Shown one piece after another: positions 27,988 through 40,200 of a DNA stretch of 64,000 nt. Each line of letters starts with the position of its first letter. The stretch's first letter is position 1. Source of the DNA: Tepidimonas sediminis (GTDB lineage Bacteria; Pseudomonadota; Gammaproteobacteria; Burkholderiales; Burkholderiaceae_C); NCBI RefSeq assembly GCF_007556605.1, contig NZ_VJND01000003.1, positions 186,001 through 250,000 of the forward strand. Reading direction: 5' to 3'. The translations under genes and the position numbers were made by a program. The notes under the pieces are model-generated. The model was given only the letters and a program-made list of their open reading frames with translations. It made no database searches and was not told where the DNA came from.

Positions 27988-28344
27988 TCAGCCGCGGCGC
28001 TGCCAAGCGTCGGGTTCGAAGCCGGCGGTGACGCTGCCGTCGCTCCATTCCACCACCGGGCGGCGGATCACCGTCGGCCGGGCCAGCATCAGCGCGCGGG
28101 CGCTGGCGGCGCCGGTGACGGTGGCGCGCGTCGCCTCGTCGAGCTGGCGCCAGGTGGTGCCGCGGCGGTTCAGCAGCGCCTCCCAGCCCAGCGCCGCGAG
28201 CCAGGCGTCGAGCCGCTCCTGCGGCACGCCCTGCTTCCTGAAGTCGTGGAACGCATGGGCGCGACCCTGCGCGTCCAGCCAGGCACGCGCCTTCTTGACC
28301 GTCTCGCAGTTCGGGATGCCGTACACCGTGATCATGGCCGCCAT
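27988..28344 (-). CDS. ArsC/Spx-type reductase (YffB-like)
   Basis: 118-residue thioredoxin-fold protein of the ArsC/Spx family. The start IT-V-Y-G-I-P-N-C-E-T-V-K-K-A-R carries the single conserved cysteine, and later come HDFRKQGVP and PTVIRRPVVEW, typical of the YffB-like subgroup rather than true arsenate reductases (no operon with ars genes). The start could be ATG 28344 or ATG 28335; the second matches most homologues. It is divergent from folC across 64 bases. Confidence 0.88.
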   Translation of the reverse strand: MAAMITVYGIPNCETVKKARAWLDAQGRAHAFHDFRKQGVPQERLDAWLAALGWEALLNRRGTTWRQLDEATRATVTGAASARALMLARPTVIRRPVVEWSDGSVTAGFEPDAWQRRG

Positions 28345-28408
28345 CGTAGCGCAGCGCGGCCGGCGGCGGGTTGGCACAATGCGCGTCGTCCTGCTCACCG
28401 AGGTTCCG

Positions 28409-29767
28409 ATGATCCCCACCCGTTCCTCCCCAGCCGTCAACGCTACCGAGTCCGCCGGGACGGAGGCCACGCTGGTCTCGTGGCTGGCGCTGCTGGAGCA
28501 GCGGCACGGCCAGCGCATCACGCTCGGGCTGGAGCGCATGCGCGCGGTGGCCGACGTGCTGGGGCCGGCGCTGCAGCCGGCCTGCCCGGTGATCAGCGTG
28601 GCCGGCACCAACGGCAAGGGCTCCACCTGCGCGATGCTGGAGGCCGTCTACCGCGCCGCGGGCTACCGCACCGGGCTCTACACCTCGCCGCATCTGGTGC
28701 ATTTCGAGGAGCGGGCACGGCTGGATGGCCAGCCGCTGGCCGAAGCGCGGCTCGTGCCGTCGTTCGCGGCGGTGGAGGCGGCGCGCCGCGCCGCCGGCGA
28801 CGTGGCGCTGAGCTACTTCGAGTTCACGACGCTGGCCTGCGTGCACGCGCTGCTGGCGCAGCGGCCCGAGGTGCTGATCCTGGAGGTCGGCATGGGCGGG
28901 CGGCTCGACGCCGTCAACCTCTGGGATGCCGACTGTGCGGTCATCACCAGCATCGACCTGGACCACATGGAGTACCTCGGCCCCGACCGCGAGGCCATCG
29001 GCTACGAAAAGGCCGGCATCCTGCGCACCGGGCGCCCCGCCATCGTGGCCGATCCGGCGCCGCCGCGCGGCGTGATCGACCGCGCGCGTGAGATCGGCGC
29101 CGACCTGTGGCTGGCGGGGCGCGACTTCCGCCACGGCGGCGACCGCCAGCAGTGGCACTGGCAGGGGCGCACGCGCCGTTACGCCGGGCTGGCCTTTCCG
29201 GCGCTGCGCGGCGTCAACCAGCTGGTCAACGCCAGCGGCGCGCTGGCGGCGCTGGAGGCGCTGCATGCGCGCCTGCCGGTGACGGCGCAGGCGGTGCGGC
29301 AGGGGCTCGCCACCGTCGAGTGGCCGGGGCGCTTCCAGGTCGTGCCGGGGCAGCCGGTGCTGGTGCTGGACGTGGCGCACAACCCGCACGCGGCCGCCGC
29401 GCTGGCCGAAAACCTCGACGCGATGGGCTTCTACCCGCAGACGCAGGCGGTGTTTGGCGCCATGGCCGACAAGGACGTGGCGCCCATGCTGGCGCGGCTC
29501 GATGCGCTGGTGGATGGCTGGCACTTCTGCGACCTGCCGACGCCGCGCGCGGCCCGGGCCGAGGCGCTGCAGGCCGCCTGGCGGGCCGTCACGCGCCGCT
29601 CCGACGTCACCTCGGCGCTGCACGCGGATCCGGCGGCGGCCTTGCAGGCCGCGCTGGCCGCGGCCGACCCCGCTGGTAGAATCGTGGTCTTCGGCTCGTT
29701 CTTCACGGTGGGCGGCGTGCTGCGACACGGCTTGCCGCGCCTGGGCGCCAAGCACCTGCAGGCCTGA
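28409..29767 (+). CDS. folC: Bifunctional folylpolyglutamate synthase/dihydrofolate synthase
   Basis: ATP-dependent cytoplasmic ligase that adds glutamate to dihydropteroate and folates. The 452-residue product has the Mur-ligase P-loop SVAGTNGKGSTCAML near residue 70, TSPHLVHFEERARLDG, ILEVGMGGRLDAVN, and the C-terminal DVAHNPHAAAALAENL. It leads the run folC-SPOR-cvpA-purF-metZ, a common order in beta- and gammaproteobacteria. ATG 28409 is chosen; a very long frame upstream of it is antisense to argG. Confidence 0.95.
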   Translation: MIPTRSSPAVNATESAGTEATLVSWLALLEQRHGQRITLGLERMRAVADVLGPALQPACPVISVAGTNGKGSTCAMLEAVYRAAGYRTGLYTSPHLVHFEERARLDGQPLAEARLVPSFAAVEAARRAAGDVALSYFEFTTLACVHALLAQRPEVLILEVGMGGRLDAVNLWDADCAVITSIDLDHMEYLGPDREAIGYEKAGILRTGRPAIVADPAPPRGVIDRAREIGADLWLAGRDFRHGGDRQQWHWQGRTRRYAGLAFPALRGVNQLVNASGALAALEALHARLPVTAQAVRQGLATVEWPGRFQVVPGQPVLVLDVAHNPHAAAALAENLDAMGFYPQTQAVFGAMADKDVAPMLARLDALVDGWHFCDLPTPRAARAEALQAAWRAVTRRSDVTSALHADPAAALQAALAAADPAGRIVVFGSFFTVGGVLRHGLPRLGAKHLQA

Positions 29768-29770
29768 CGC

Positions 29771-30436
29771 ATGTTCCAACTCGGCTTCCGCTCGTCACGC
29801 GCCGCCGCCCCGGCGGATGACGGCCCCAGCCTGGAGGCGCTGCGGCGGCAGGCGCGCCGGCGCCTGATCGGTGCGGCGGTGCTGGTCGGGGCGGCCGTCA
29901 TCGTGCTGCCGTGGCTGCTGGAAGCCCAGCCGCGCCCGGTGCCGGTGGACGTGGCCATCGAGATTCCGGCGCGCGACGCCGCCGCACCGTTGCCGGCTCC
30001 CGCCTCGGTCGGCCCCGGCGAGGCGATCGTGCCGGCCGCCGCTGCGCGCCAGGAGGTCGCCGCGCCCTCCGAGCCGGCCGGGCGGCCGGATCCGGCGCCC
30101 GCCGCGCCGGCCGGCGAGGCCGCCGCAGCTCCCCAGGCTCCGGCGCCGGTCACCCCGGTCACCCCGGCCAGCGGGGCCGGCACACCCCCGCCCGCCGAGG
30201 CGCCACGGGTGCGCGTGGTGGTGCAGGTCGGCGCCTACGCCGAGGCCGCGCGCGCGCAGGAGGTGCGCAGGCGGCTGGAGAGCGCAGGCTTCAAGACCTA
30301 CACCCACGTCGCCGACACGCCCCAGGGCAAGCGCATCCGCGTGCGCGTCGGGCCGTTCGACAGCCGGGCCGAGGCCGAGAAGGTGGCCGAGAAGGTCAAG
30401 GCGCTGGGCCTGCCGGCGGCGGTGCTGATGCTGTGA
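29771..30436 (+). CDS. SPOR domain cell-envelope protein (DedD-like)
   Basis: 221-residue inner-membrane protein with an N-terminal anchor (about 32-50, LIGAAVLVGAAVIVLPWLL), a long Pro/Ala-rich periplasmic linker, and a C-terminal SPOR domain from about residue 145 (VVVQVGAYAEAARAQEVRRR to VRVGPFDSRAEAEKVAEKV). SPOR domains bind denuded septal peptidoglycan, so a role in cell division is likely. It starts three bases after folC and overlaps the cvpA region at the stop codon. Confidence 0.92.
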   Translation: MFQLGFRSSRAAAPADDGPSLEALRRQARRRLIGAAVLVGAAVIVLPWLLEAQPRPVPVDVAIEIPARDAAAPLPAPASVGPGEAIVPAAAARQEVAAPSEPAGRPDPAPAAPAGEAAAAPQAPAPVTPVTPASGAGTPPPAEAPRVRVVVQVGAYAEAARAQEVRRRLESAGFKTYTHVADTPQGKRIRVRVGPFDSRAEAEKVAEKVKALGLPAAVLML

Positions 30437-30438
30437 CG

Positions 30439-30924
30439 ATGGCTGCGGTGGACGTGCTGCTGCTGGCCGTGCTGGCCGTCTCGGTGTTGCTCGGTCTGTG
30501 GCGCGGGCTGCTGTACGAGGTGGTGGCGCTGCTGGGCTGGGTGGCGGCGTTCGTCGCGGCCCAGCACGGCGCGCTGCCGCTGGGGCGCGCGCTGCCGTTG
30601 GACGGCTGGGCCGAGCCGCTGCGCTACGCGGCGGGCTTTGCGCTCGTGTTCGTGGGCGTGGCGCTGGCCGGCGGCCTGCTGGCGTGGCTGGCGCAGCGCG
30701 GCGCGGCGGCGGTGGGGTTGCGGCCGGTGGACCGCACGCTCGGTGGCTTGTTCGGCGCGCTGCGCGGGGTGATGCTGTTGCTGGGTCTGGCGCTGCTGCT
30801 GCGCCAGACCCCCTGGGCGCAGGCACCGGCCTGGCGCGCCTCGGTCGGGGCCGCCTGGCTGGAGCAGGGGTTGCTGGCGGCACGCGCCTTCGTGCCGCCG
30901 GAAGTCGCAGTGTATTTCCCTTGA
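30439..30924 (+). CDS. cvpA: CvpA family membrane protein
   Basis: 161-residue inner-membrane protein of the CvpA family (named for colicin V production, molecular role not settled), with four predicted helices: VDVLLLAVLAVSVLLGLWRG with the family's GLWRG element, VVALLGWVAAFVAAQ, a third near FALVFVGVALAGGLLAWL and a fourth near GVMLLLGLALLLRQTP. ATG 30439 is chosen; GTG 30433, overlapping the SPOR stop as GTGA, is also possible. The next gene is purF, the usual neighbour. Confidence 0.9.
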   Translation: MAAVDVLLLAVLAVSVLLGLWRGLLYEVVALLGWVAAFVAAQHGALPLGRALPLDGWAEPLRYAAGFALVFVGVALAGGLLAWLAQRGAAAVGLRPVDRTLGGLFGALRGVMLLLGLALLLRQTPWAQAPAWRASVGAAWLEQGLLAARAFVPPEVAVYFP

Positions 30925-30945
30925 GGGCGGCGAGAGGGCAGGATC

Positions 30946-32460
<1,515 letters not shown>

Positions 32461-32464
32461 GTCC

Positions 32465-33658
32465 GTGGCGTGGCACCCCGAGACCGCCGCGGTGCGCGTG
32501 GCCGTGCCGCGCTCGCCGTACGGCGAGAACGCCGAGGCGCTGTATCTGACCAGCGGCTACGTGCAGCCCAGCGCCGAGGCGGCGGCCGCGCGCTTCGCCG
32601 GCGACGAGGACGGCTACACCTACGGCCGCTACGGCAACCCCACGACCGCCAGCTTCGAGCAGCGGCTGGCCGCGCTGGAGGGGACGGAAGCGGCGATCGC
32701 CACCTCCTCCGGCATGGCGGCGATCCTGATGCTGGCGCTGGGCCTGCTGCAGGCCGGCGACCACGTGGTCTGCTCGCGCTCGATGTTCGGCGCCACGATC
32801 AAGCTGATCGGCAGCGACCTGGCCAAGTTCGGCGTGCAGGCCACCTTCGTGCCGCAGACCGACCTGGACGCCTGGCGCGCGGCGGTGACGCCGCGCACGC
32901 GCCTGCTGCTGGCCGAGACGCCCACCAACCCGCTGACCGAGGTCTGCGACATCGCGGCGCTGGCCGACATCGCGCATGCCGCGGGTGCCTGGCTGGCGGT
33001 GGACAACTGCTTTGCCACGCCGGCGCTGCAGCGCCCGGCCGCGTTCGGCGCCGACATCGTCATCCATTCCGGCACCAAGTTCCTCGACGGGCAGGGGCGG
33101 GTGATGGCCGGCGCGCTGTGCGCCAGCCGCGCGCTGGTGGAGGAGAAATTCCTGCCGGTGCTGCGCAGCGCCGGCATGACGCTGGCGCCGTTCAACGCCT
33201 GGGTGGTGCTCAAGGGCCTGGAGACGCTGCACCTGCGCGTGCGCGCGCAAAGCGCCACGGCGCTGGCGCTGGCGCAGTGGCTGCAGGCCCACCCGGCGGT
33301 GGCGCGCGTCCACCACCCGGGTCTGCCGGGCCATCCGCAGCACGCGCTGGCGATGCGCCAGCAGGGCGGCTGCGGCGGCGCCATCGTCTCGTTCGAGGTC
33401 AAGGCCACGAGCCCCGAGGAGGGCCGCGCGCGGGCGTTCGCGGTGCTGGATGCGCTGCGGCTGGCCTCGCTGTCCACCAACCTCGGCGACACCAAGACGC
33501 TGTGCTCGCACCCGGCCAGCACCTCGCACGGGCGCCTGACCGAAGCGCAGCGCCAGGCTGCCGGCATCACGCAGGCGCTGATCCGCGTCTCGGTCGGCCT
33601 GGAGCACCTGGACGACCTCACCGCCGACCTGGCGCGCGGCCTGGACGCGCTCATCTGA
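32465..33658 (+). CDS. metZ: O-succinylhomoserine sulfhydrylase
   Basis: PLP enzyme that makes homocysteine from O-succinylhomoserine and sulfide in methionine synthesis. The 397-residue product belongs to the Cys/Met-metabolism PLP family: YGRYGNPT near the start, SSGMAAI, ETPTNPLTEVCDI, VDNCFATPALQ, and the PLP lysine in HSGTKFLDGQGR. The GTG at 32465 follows the purF stop by four bases, so translation is coupled to purF. No SAM riboswitch fits in that gap. Confidence 0.94.
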   Translation: MAWHPETAAVRVAVPRSPYGENAEALYLTSGYVQPSAEAAAARFAGDEDGYTYGRYGNPTTASFEQRLAALEGTEAAIATSSGMAAILMLALGLLQAGDHVVCSRSMFGATIKLIGSDLAKFGVQATFVPQTDLDAWRAAVTPRTRLLLAETPTNPLTEVCDIAALADIAHAAGAWLAVDNCFATPALQRPAAFGADIVIHSGTKFLDGQGRVMAGALCASRALVEEKFLPVLRSAGMTLAPFNAWVVLKGLETLHLRVRAQSATALALAQWLQAHPAVARVHHPGLPGHPQHALAMRQQGGCGGAIVSFEVKATSPEEGRARAFAVLDALRLASLSTNLGDTKTLCSHPASTSHGRLTEAQRQAAGITQALIRVSVGLEHLDDLTADLARGLDALI

Positions 33659-33691
33659 CGCGCCAGTGCGACCTTCCGATTCCGATCCATC

Positions 33692-35095
33692 ATGACGCAA
33701 CGAGTCCGCACCCGCTTCGCCCCGTCGCCGACGGGCTTCATCCACCTCGGCAACATCCGCTCGGCCCTCTATCCTTGGGCGTTCGCGCGCGCGCACGGCG
33801 GCGACTTCATCCTGCGCATCGAGGACACCGATCAGGAGCGCTCCACCGACGAGGCGGTGCGCGTGATCCTGGAGGCGATGGAGTGGCTGGGCCTGACCCC
33901 CGACGAGGGGCCGTACTACCAGATGCAGCGCATGGAGCGCTACCGCGAGGTCATCGCGCAGATGCTGCAGGCGGGGCTGGCCTACCACTGCTACATGACG
34001 CCTGAGGAGCTCGACGCCCTGCGCGAGCGCCAGATGGCGGCCAGGCTCAAGCCGCGCTACGACGGCACCTGGCGCCCGGAGCCCGGCAAGGTGCTGCCCA
34101 CGCCTCCCAGCGGCGTGCTGCCGGTGATCCGCTTCAAGAACCCGCTTTCGGGCAGCGTCGTGTGGGACGACAAGGTCAAGGGTCGCATCGAGATCTGCAA
34201 CGACGAGCTCGACGACCTCGTGATTGCGCGCCAGGCGCCGGTGGGCCAGATCGGCGTGCCGACCTACAACTTCTGCGTCGTCGTCGACGACATCGACATG
34301 CGCATCACGCACGTCATCCGCGGCGACGACCACGTCAACAACACCCCGCGCCAGATCAACATCATCCGCGCGCTGGGCCACGAGCCGCCGGTGTACGCCC
34401 ACCTGCCCACCGTGCTCAACGAGCAGGGCGAGAAGATGAGCAAGCGCCACGGCGCCAAGCCGGTGACGTGGTACCGCGATGCCGGCTTTCTGCCCGACGC
34501 GATGATCAACTACCTGGCGCGGCTGGGCTGGAGCCACGGCGACGACGAGATCTTCACGCGCGAGCAGTTCCTGAAGTGGTTCGACCTCGACCATCTGGGC
34601 AGGAGCGCGGCGCAGTTCGACGAGGCCAAGCTGCGCTGGGTCAACGCGCAGCACATGAAGATGACGCCCAACGAGCGGCTGGCGCCGCTGGTGGCCGAGC
34701 AGCTGGCGCGCCGCGGCCTGCAGGCCGACGAGCGGCTGCCCGCGATCTGCGGCCTTTTCAAGGACCGCTGCGACACCACGGTGGCGCTGGCGGACTGGGC
34801 GCAGCCGTATTACCAGGCGCCGACCCCGCGCGCCGAGGATCTGGCGCAGCATGTCACCGACGCGGTGCGCCCGGCGCTGGCCGAGCTGCGCCAGCGCCTC
34901 GCCGACGTGCCGTGGACGGCGGCCGACATCGCCGCGGCGCTGAAAGCGACGCTGGCCAGCCACGGCCTGAAGATGCCGCAGCTGGCCATGCCGGTGCGCG
35001 TGCTGGTCATGGGCGTGGCGCAGACGCCGTCGGTGGACGCCGTGCTGGCGCTGCACCGGCGCGAGGACGTGCTGGCGCGGCTGGCCGCGGCCTGA
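33692..35095 (+). CDS. gltX: Glutamyl-tRNA synthetase
   Basis: Class I aminoacyl-tRNA synthetase charging tRNA-Glu. The 467-residue product has the HIGH-type motif [13 protein letters not shown] at the start and the KMSKS-type loop [11 protein letters not shown] near residue 250. The C-terminal anticodon-binding region is full length. Two tRNA-Glu genes, its substrates, lie just downstream in the tRNA operon. A 33-base gap separates it from metZ. Confidence 0.97.
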   Translation: MTQRVRTRFAPSPTGFIHLGNIRSALYPWAFARAHGGDFILRIEDTDQERSTDEAVRVILEAMEWLGLTPDEGPYYQMQRMERYREVIAQMLQAGLAYHCYMTPEELDALRERQMAARLKPRYDGTWRPEPGKVLPTPPSGVLPVIRFKNPLSGSVVWDDKVKGRIEICNDELDDLVIARQAPVGQIGVPTYNFCVVVDDIDMRITHVIRGDDHVNNTPRQINIIRALGHEPPVYAHLPTVLNEQGEKMSKRHGAKPVTWYRDAGFLPDAMINYLARLGWSHGDDEIFTREQFLKWFDLDHLGRSAAQFDEAKLRWVNAQHMKMTPNERLAPLVAEQLARRGLQADERLPAICGLFKDRCDTTVALADWAQPYYQAPTPRAEDLAQHVTDAVRPALAELRQRLADVPWTAADIAAALKATLASHGLKMPQLAMPVRVLVMGVAQTPSVDAVLALHRREDVLARLAAA

Positions 35096-35166
35096 CGCGG
35101 CCGGCGGGGTGGGGCAGGGCGGCCTCTTTTTTGGCGCCAGGCCCGAAAACGTGTCGGATTTGTGGC

Positions 35167-35172
35167 TATAAT
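35167..35172 (+). promoter_or_regulatory. -10 box of the tRNA operon promoter
   Basis: Perfect TATAAT 69 bases before tRNA-Ala. The -35 position (about 35144-35149, CGAAAA) is poor. A GC-rich segment with a TCTTTTTT run (35123-35130) just upstream may end gltX transcription, but I see only a short GGCC/GGCC stem. Confidence 0.6.
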
Positions 35173-35240
35173 GCAGGTCTCGACAGCGCACGACGCCAAC
35201 GACGCGACAGCGACGCAGCGATCGAAGCTTCGAGTCCCGT

Positions 35241-35316
<76 letters not shown>

Positions 35317-35326
35317 CCGGATATCC

Positions 35327-35402
35327 GACCCTATCGTCTAGAGGCCTAGGACATCACCCTTTCACGGTGAGTACCGGGGTTCGAATCCCCGTAGGGTCGC
35401 CA
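35327..35402 (+). tRNA. tRNA-Glu (anticodon TTC), first copy
   Basis: 76-nt cloverleaf with CCA. Acceptor GACCCTA pairs with TAGGGTC, anticodon loop CTTTCAC in the stem CACCC/GGTG, T arm GGGGTTCGAATCCCC. Identical to the copy at 35502. Confidence 0.97.
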
Positions 35403-35411
35403 AGCACAACT

Positions 35412-35488
35412 GGAGCGGTAGTTCAGTTGGTCAGAATACCGGCCTGTCACGCCGGGGGTCGCGGGTTCGAGCCCCGTCCGCTCCGCCA
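35412..35488 (+). tRNA. tRNA-Asp (anticodon GTC), first copy
   Basis: 77-nt cloverleaf with CCA. Acceptor GGAGCGG pairs with CCGCTCC, anticodon stem CCGGC/GCCGG around CTGTCAC, T arm GGGTTCGAGCCC. Confidence 0.97.
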
Positions 35489-35501
35489 ACGTCCACGTCT
35501 C

Positions 35502-35577
35502 GACCCTATCGTCTAGAGGCCTAGGACATCACCCTTTCACGGTGAGTACCGGGGTTCGAATCCCCGTAGGGTCGCCA
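35502..35577 (+). tRNA. tRNA-Glu (anticodon TTC), second copy
   Basis: Identical in sequence to the copy at 35327-35402, within the duplicated 175-bp unit. Confidence 0.97.
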
Positions 35578-35586
35578 ACCACGACT

Positions 35587-35663
35587 GGAGCGGTAGTTCA
35601 GTTGGTCAGAATACCGGCCTGTCACGCCGGGGGTCGCGGGTTCGAGCCCCGTCCGCTCCGCCA
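35587..35663 (+). tRNA. tRNA-Asp (anticodon GTC), second copy
   Basis: Identical in sequence to the copy at 35412-35488, the last tRNA of the operon. Confidence 0.97.
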
Positions 35664-35669
35664 ACACCG

Positions 35670-35704
35670 ATGACGCCACCCCTGCGGGTGGCGTCATGCT
35701 TTTT
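35670..35704 (+). terminator. Terminator of the tRNA operon
   Basis: Perfect 12-bp stem ATGACGCCACCC / GGGTGGCGTCAT with a CTGC loop, then GC and TTTTT. It lies six bases after the last CCA and faces the convergent gene at 35807, leaving about 100 bases with nothing else visible. Confidence 0.95.
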
Positions 35705-35806
35705 GAAGGTTCTCGCCTCGACGAGGACTGCCAGTCCGGCTGGGCGCGCCAGCGGGTGCGGTGTGCGGATCCGCGACGTGAGCACCGGGGGCCATGACGG
35801 CGGCCG

Positions 35807-37198
35807 TCAACTGTCTGCCAGCTGCCAGAAACTCCATTTGCGGCCATGGTCGCGCCGGACTTCGGCCACGAACCTGGCGTGTGAGCACAGCGGTTCGAGC
35901 GATGGGGTCAGTTGGGCGATGGCCTGCAGCTTGGCCCAGTAGCGCGCTGCATGGCGGTATGCCTGTGACTGCCCGCGCGACAGGATGTCGAGCAGCAGCG
36001 CCCGGTACACGGCCGTGGCGCCGGTCCAGAGTTGGTGCGCCTCGAGCTTCTTGGCCAGCGGCACGAGGAGCTCGTAGAAACGTCCATCGAGCTGCGACGC
36101 CCGTTGCACCAGCATCCCCTGTGCCCCCTCGCCATCGCCGGTCTCCAACAACAACTCGGCTGCGGCGACCGGATCGGGCCAGGCGCGTGCCACGGCACGC
36201 GCGTGCTCGACAGCGGCGGACTGCTGCAGCGGTGGCAGCAGCTCCATCCAATTGCGGAAGTCGGAAATCGTCAGCGTGCGCTCGAACGCCTGTTGCCGCA
36301 GCAGGACCGCCTCGTCGCGGCGGCCGAGCTGCTGCAGCGCCTGCGCGCGCAGCCGCAGGCGTGTGTCCTCATGGCGCTGCCAAGGACCGTCGAGCCAGGG
36401 TAGTGCGTCCGCCGGGCGCCCCACTTCCAGGTAGTGGCGCACGAACGCCTCCTTTTGCAGTTCGTTGGGCTGCGGACTGTGGCGCAGGGTGGCGCGCACC
36501 TGGACGTCCGGGTCCTGCAGGGCTTCGGCAAGCAGGACCATGGCCGTTGCAGGGTGGAACACCCCACGCGGGAGATCCGGTTCGCCCCTTGCCCGGGCGG
36601 CCGCGAGAATCGCATCCTGCTGCGCTTCGTAGCGGGCAACCAGACCGCGCAGATGCGCCTCGTCCAGCAGCAGATTCGCCCGGCGCAGCAGTTCTTCGCG
36701 CGCCCCGTACTCGTCGTGGTCGTACAGGGTGGCCAGCCGCTCGGGCCAGAAGTCGGCCGGTGTCTCGCAGCACGCGGCGCAGCGCAGCCAGAGGCGGCAC
36801 GCCTCGCGCACGGTCTCGCCGACGAGGCCGGCGGAATCGTCGGCGCGTTCGAACCAATGGGCATCGGAGGCAATGTAGTCTTCCACCAGCTCCAGTGCGC
36901 GCATCGGGTCAACCGGCAGAAGCTCGCGCTCGATCTGCGCCAGCCAGTCCTGCTGTTCCTTGAAGAACTGGCGGGCCTCGTCCCAGTCCAAATACCGGCG
37001 GCTGCGTTTCCAGCCGCTCAGCGTCTTGCGGAACGCCGCCGCCAGGCGTTTGCCGTCGCGTGCCACCGAGAGGCGCTCGAGCCTCCTGCGGACGAGCTCG
37101 GATTCGGATGCGAGTTCGAGCAGGATGTCGACCAGCGTGGATGCATCCTGCTGGCGCAGGAAGGCTGCGAGGGTTTCGTTGGCGGGCTTGCGGGGCAT
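35807..37198 (-). CDS. Hypothetical protein resembling DUF6880
   Basis: 463-residue soluble protein without a signal peptide or membrane segment. It starts [20 protein letters not shown] and is helical throughout, with repeated Ala/Leu-rich helices that look like TPR- or HEAT-type units ([34 protein letters not shown]). The layout resembles the DUF6880 proteins often found with SWIM zinc fingers, but I see no zinc finger here; this assignment rests on memory of the family and is moderate. ATG 37198 is chosen because the frame above it runs into the next gene. It is 23 bases downstream of the CheB-CheR-GGDEF-EAL gene on the same strand. Confidence 0.7.
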   Translation of the reverse strand: MPRKPANETLAAFLRQQDASTLVDILLELASESELVRRRLERLSVARDGKRLAAAFRKTLSGWKRSRRYLDWDEARQFFKEQQDWLAQIERELLPVDPMRALELVEDYIASDAHWFERADDSAGLVGETVREACRLWLRCAACCETPADFWPERLATLYDHDEYGAREELLRRANLLLDEAHLRGLVARYEAQQDAILAAARARGEPDLPRGVFHPATAMVLLAEALQDPDVQVRATLRHSPQPNELQKEAFVRHYLEVGRPADALPWLDGPWQRHEDTRLRLRAQALQQLGRRDEAVLLRQQAFERTLTISDFRNWMELLPPLQQSAAVEHARAVARAWPDPVAAAELLLETGDGEGAQGMLVQRASQLDGRFYELLVPLAKKLEAHQLWTGATAVYRALLLDILSRGQSQAYRHAARYWAKLQAIAQLTPSLEPLCSHARFVAEVRRDHGRKWSFWQLADS

Positions 37199-37221
37199 CG
37201 ACCGATGGTAGGCGGGCAACC

Positions 37222-40200
37222 TCAAGCGGATGCAGGCACGGCCACACCGTGTGCCTCGACGAAAGTCACCAGTTCGTCCCACGGCATCGGGCGCGCGAAA
37301 CGGAAGCCCTGCACGTCCAGCGGCGCGTGCGGCGCCAGGAACGCCAGCTGCGCGTCCGTCTCCACGCCTTCGACCACCACGCGCGCGTGCAGCGCGGCGG
37401 CCAGCTCCAGCACCGCGGTGACGATGCGCTCGCTCGGGCCGCCGGTGCCGACGTGGTCGGTGAAGCGCTTGTCCACCTTGAGCTCGTCCACCGGCGTGCG
37501 CAGCAGGTAGGCCAGACTCGAGTAGCCGGTGCCGAAGTCGTCCAGCGCGACGTGGCCGCCGCCCTCGCGCACGCGCTGCAGCCAGGCCAGCGTCGAGGGG
37601 CTGTCGGCCATCCACACCGACTCGGTGACCTCGATGGTGAGGTTGGGCAGCGCGGCGCGGTGCTCCTCCAGCCAGTCGCGCAACGAGGCGTCGCCGAACT
37701 GCGCGCTGGAGACGTTGACCGCCAGCCGCATGCCGTGGCCCCAGCGGCGCGCGACCTCCAGCGCGCGCCGCGCCGCCTCGCGCAGTACCCACGCGCCGAT
37801 GCGGCGGATCTGGCCGCTGGCCTCGGCCACGCCGATGAACTCCACCGGCGAGACCAGGCCGCGCGTCGGGTGGCGCCAGCGCAGCAACACCTCGGCGGCG
37901 CGCACGCGCTCGCCGGGCAGGGTGACGATGGGCTGGAAATGCAGCTCGAAGGCGCCGTCGGCCAGCGCCTGCTCCAGCCCGGCCTTGATGTCGGCCAGGT
38001 GACGCGCGCGGCTTTCCATCTGCGGCGAGTAGAAGCGCATGCGGTCGCGCCCGCTGTTCTTGGCGGCGTACATCGCGGTGTCGGCCATGCGCAGCAGCTC
38101 CTCGGCCGTCTCGCCGTCGCTCGGGTAATTGGCCACGCCGATGCTGGCGCTCAGGCGCAACACGTTGCCGTGCAGGTCCAGCGGCTGGCGCACGGTCTGC
38201 AGGATGCCGTCGGCGATGCGCTCCACCACCAGCGGCGACTGCGGGCCGTCGAGCAGCACGACGAACTCGTCGCCGCCGAAGCGGGCCACGGTGTCGTTGG
38301 GGCGCAGCGCGCGGCGAAGGCGGCCGGCGATCTCCACCAGCACCTCGTCGCCCAGCTCGTGGCCGTGGACGTCGTTGATGTCCTTGAAGCCGTCCAGGTC
38401 GCAGAACATCACGTACAGCGGCCGCAGCTCGCGCTGCGCGCGCAGCAGCGCCTGCTCCAGGCGGTCGCGGTACAGCGCGCGGTTGGGCAGGCCGGTCAGG
38501 GCGTCGAAGTTGGCCTGGCGGAAGATGGTCTGCTCGCGCGCCTTGGCCTCGTCGATGTTTTCCAGCAGCAGCACGACCAGATCGCCCAGCGGCTCCGGAT
38601 GCCGTGCCAGCGAGGCGTGCTGGCGCGCCCAGCGCAGCGCCCCGTCGCGCGCCAGCAGCCGCTGCTCCAGCGGCGGCGACGGCCGTCCGCTGCCCAAGGC
38701 GCGCCAGTGCGTGCGCGCGGCCTGGCGGTCGTCAGGGTGGAGCCAGTCCAGCCAGGCCGAGCCGTGCAGCTCCTCGGCGGTGGCGGCCAGCCGGCCGGCC
38801 AGCGCGGCGTTGGCTTCCAGCACGGTGCCGTCGGGGGCGCACACCGCAATGCCCACGCTCGGGTTGTCCCACACCGCCTGCAGGCGCGCGTGCACGCCGC
38901 GCTCGCGCTGCTCCAGCTCCACCAGCTCGGTGACGTCCAGCAGCGAGGCGGCGATCAGGCGCCGCCCGTCGCCGCCGGGGCTGACGCGCGCGGCGCGCTC
39001 CTGCACGTGCCGCGAGCCGCCCTCGGGGGTGCGCAGGCGGTAGCGCTGCGTCCACTGGTCGCTGCGCTCGTCGTGCCAGCGTGCCTGCACGCGCCCCTGG
39101 TCAGCCGGGTCGATGGCATCGAGGAGCCAGCCCAGTGGGGCCTGGCCATCTTCGCCTGCCGGCTGCGCCAGCCACTCCTCCAGCCGACGCGAGGCATAGA
39201 CCACCCGGCTGCGCAGCACGTCCAGCAGCACCACGCCCTCGTGCAGCGCGTCGGTGAGCGCCGACAGGCGCGCCTGCAGCTCCAGCCGCGCCTCCTCGGC
39301 CCGACGCAGCGCGGTCAGGTCGGTCAGCGCCACCACGTAACCGGTGCGATCGTCGTGCGTGTGCCACGGCACCAGCTGCACCCACAGGCGTGCCCCGGGC
39401 AGTTCCACGCCGCCCTGCCACGGGCCGGCCGCCCCGCGCACCACGTGCTCCACCAGCCCGGCCGGCCAGGCGAAGCGACGCGCATCGAACGTCCACGGCA
39501 GCCCCAGCATCGTCTCGCGCAGGGCCAGCAGCTCGGCGGCCTGCTGGTTGAAGCGCAGCAGGCGCCGTTCGTGATCGAGCACCAGCAGCGCGGTGCCGGC
39601 GCTTTCCTGCACCGCGTGCAGCAGGTCGTTGAGCTGCTGCTGCTCGCGCAGCGAGCGGTCCAGCTCCTCGTTGAGCGTGCGCAACTCTTCGTTGGAGGCC
39701 TCCAGCTCCTCGTTGGACGCCTCCAGTTCCTCGTTGGCGGCCTCCAGTTCCTCGGTGGTGACGCTGAGGGCCTCGTTGAGCTGCTGCAGCTGGCGCTGGC
39801 TGCGCTCCAACGCATCGACGAAGCTCTCCAGCCGCTCCTGCTGCAGCCGCCGCTCGTCTTCGGGCGGCGCGTCGACCGCCTCGGGGGCGGCGGGTGCCGC
39901 CGCCGGCCGCGCCGCGGCGAAGCTCAGGACCACGAAGCGCTCACCACCGGCCTCCAGGCGCGCCCCCTCCAGCACCCGCGGCGGCTGGTCCGCCAGCGAC
40001 GGCAGCGGCACGCGCAGCGCCGCCTCGTCCTCGGTCAGCAAGCGGTGCAGCGCCAGCTGCACGTCGCGCCGCCAGGCCGGGGCGACGAGGTTGGGCAGCG
40101 TAAGCTCCACGGTGGGGCCAGCCGGCCAGTGCATCAACCCCTCCATGGAACCCACGACGTGCAGGGGGTGGCCGTCGCGATCCAGCAGCACGGTCGGTGG

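Larger units (their letters stand above)
35327..35663 (+). repeat. 175-bp tandem duplication of tRNA-Glu plus tRNA-Asp
   Basis: Both tRNA-Glu genes (35327, 35502) and both tRNA-Asp genes (35412, 35587) are 175 bp apart. The tRNA sequences look identical; only the short spacers differ (AGCACAACT versus ACCACGACT). Confidence 0.95.

Noticed and set aside
32461-32464. SAM riboswitch upstream of metZ
   Set aside because: Only four bases separate purF and metZ, so there is no room for one.
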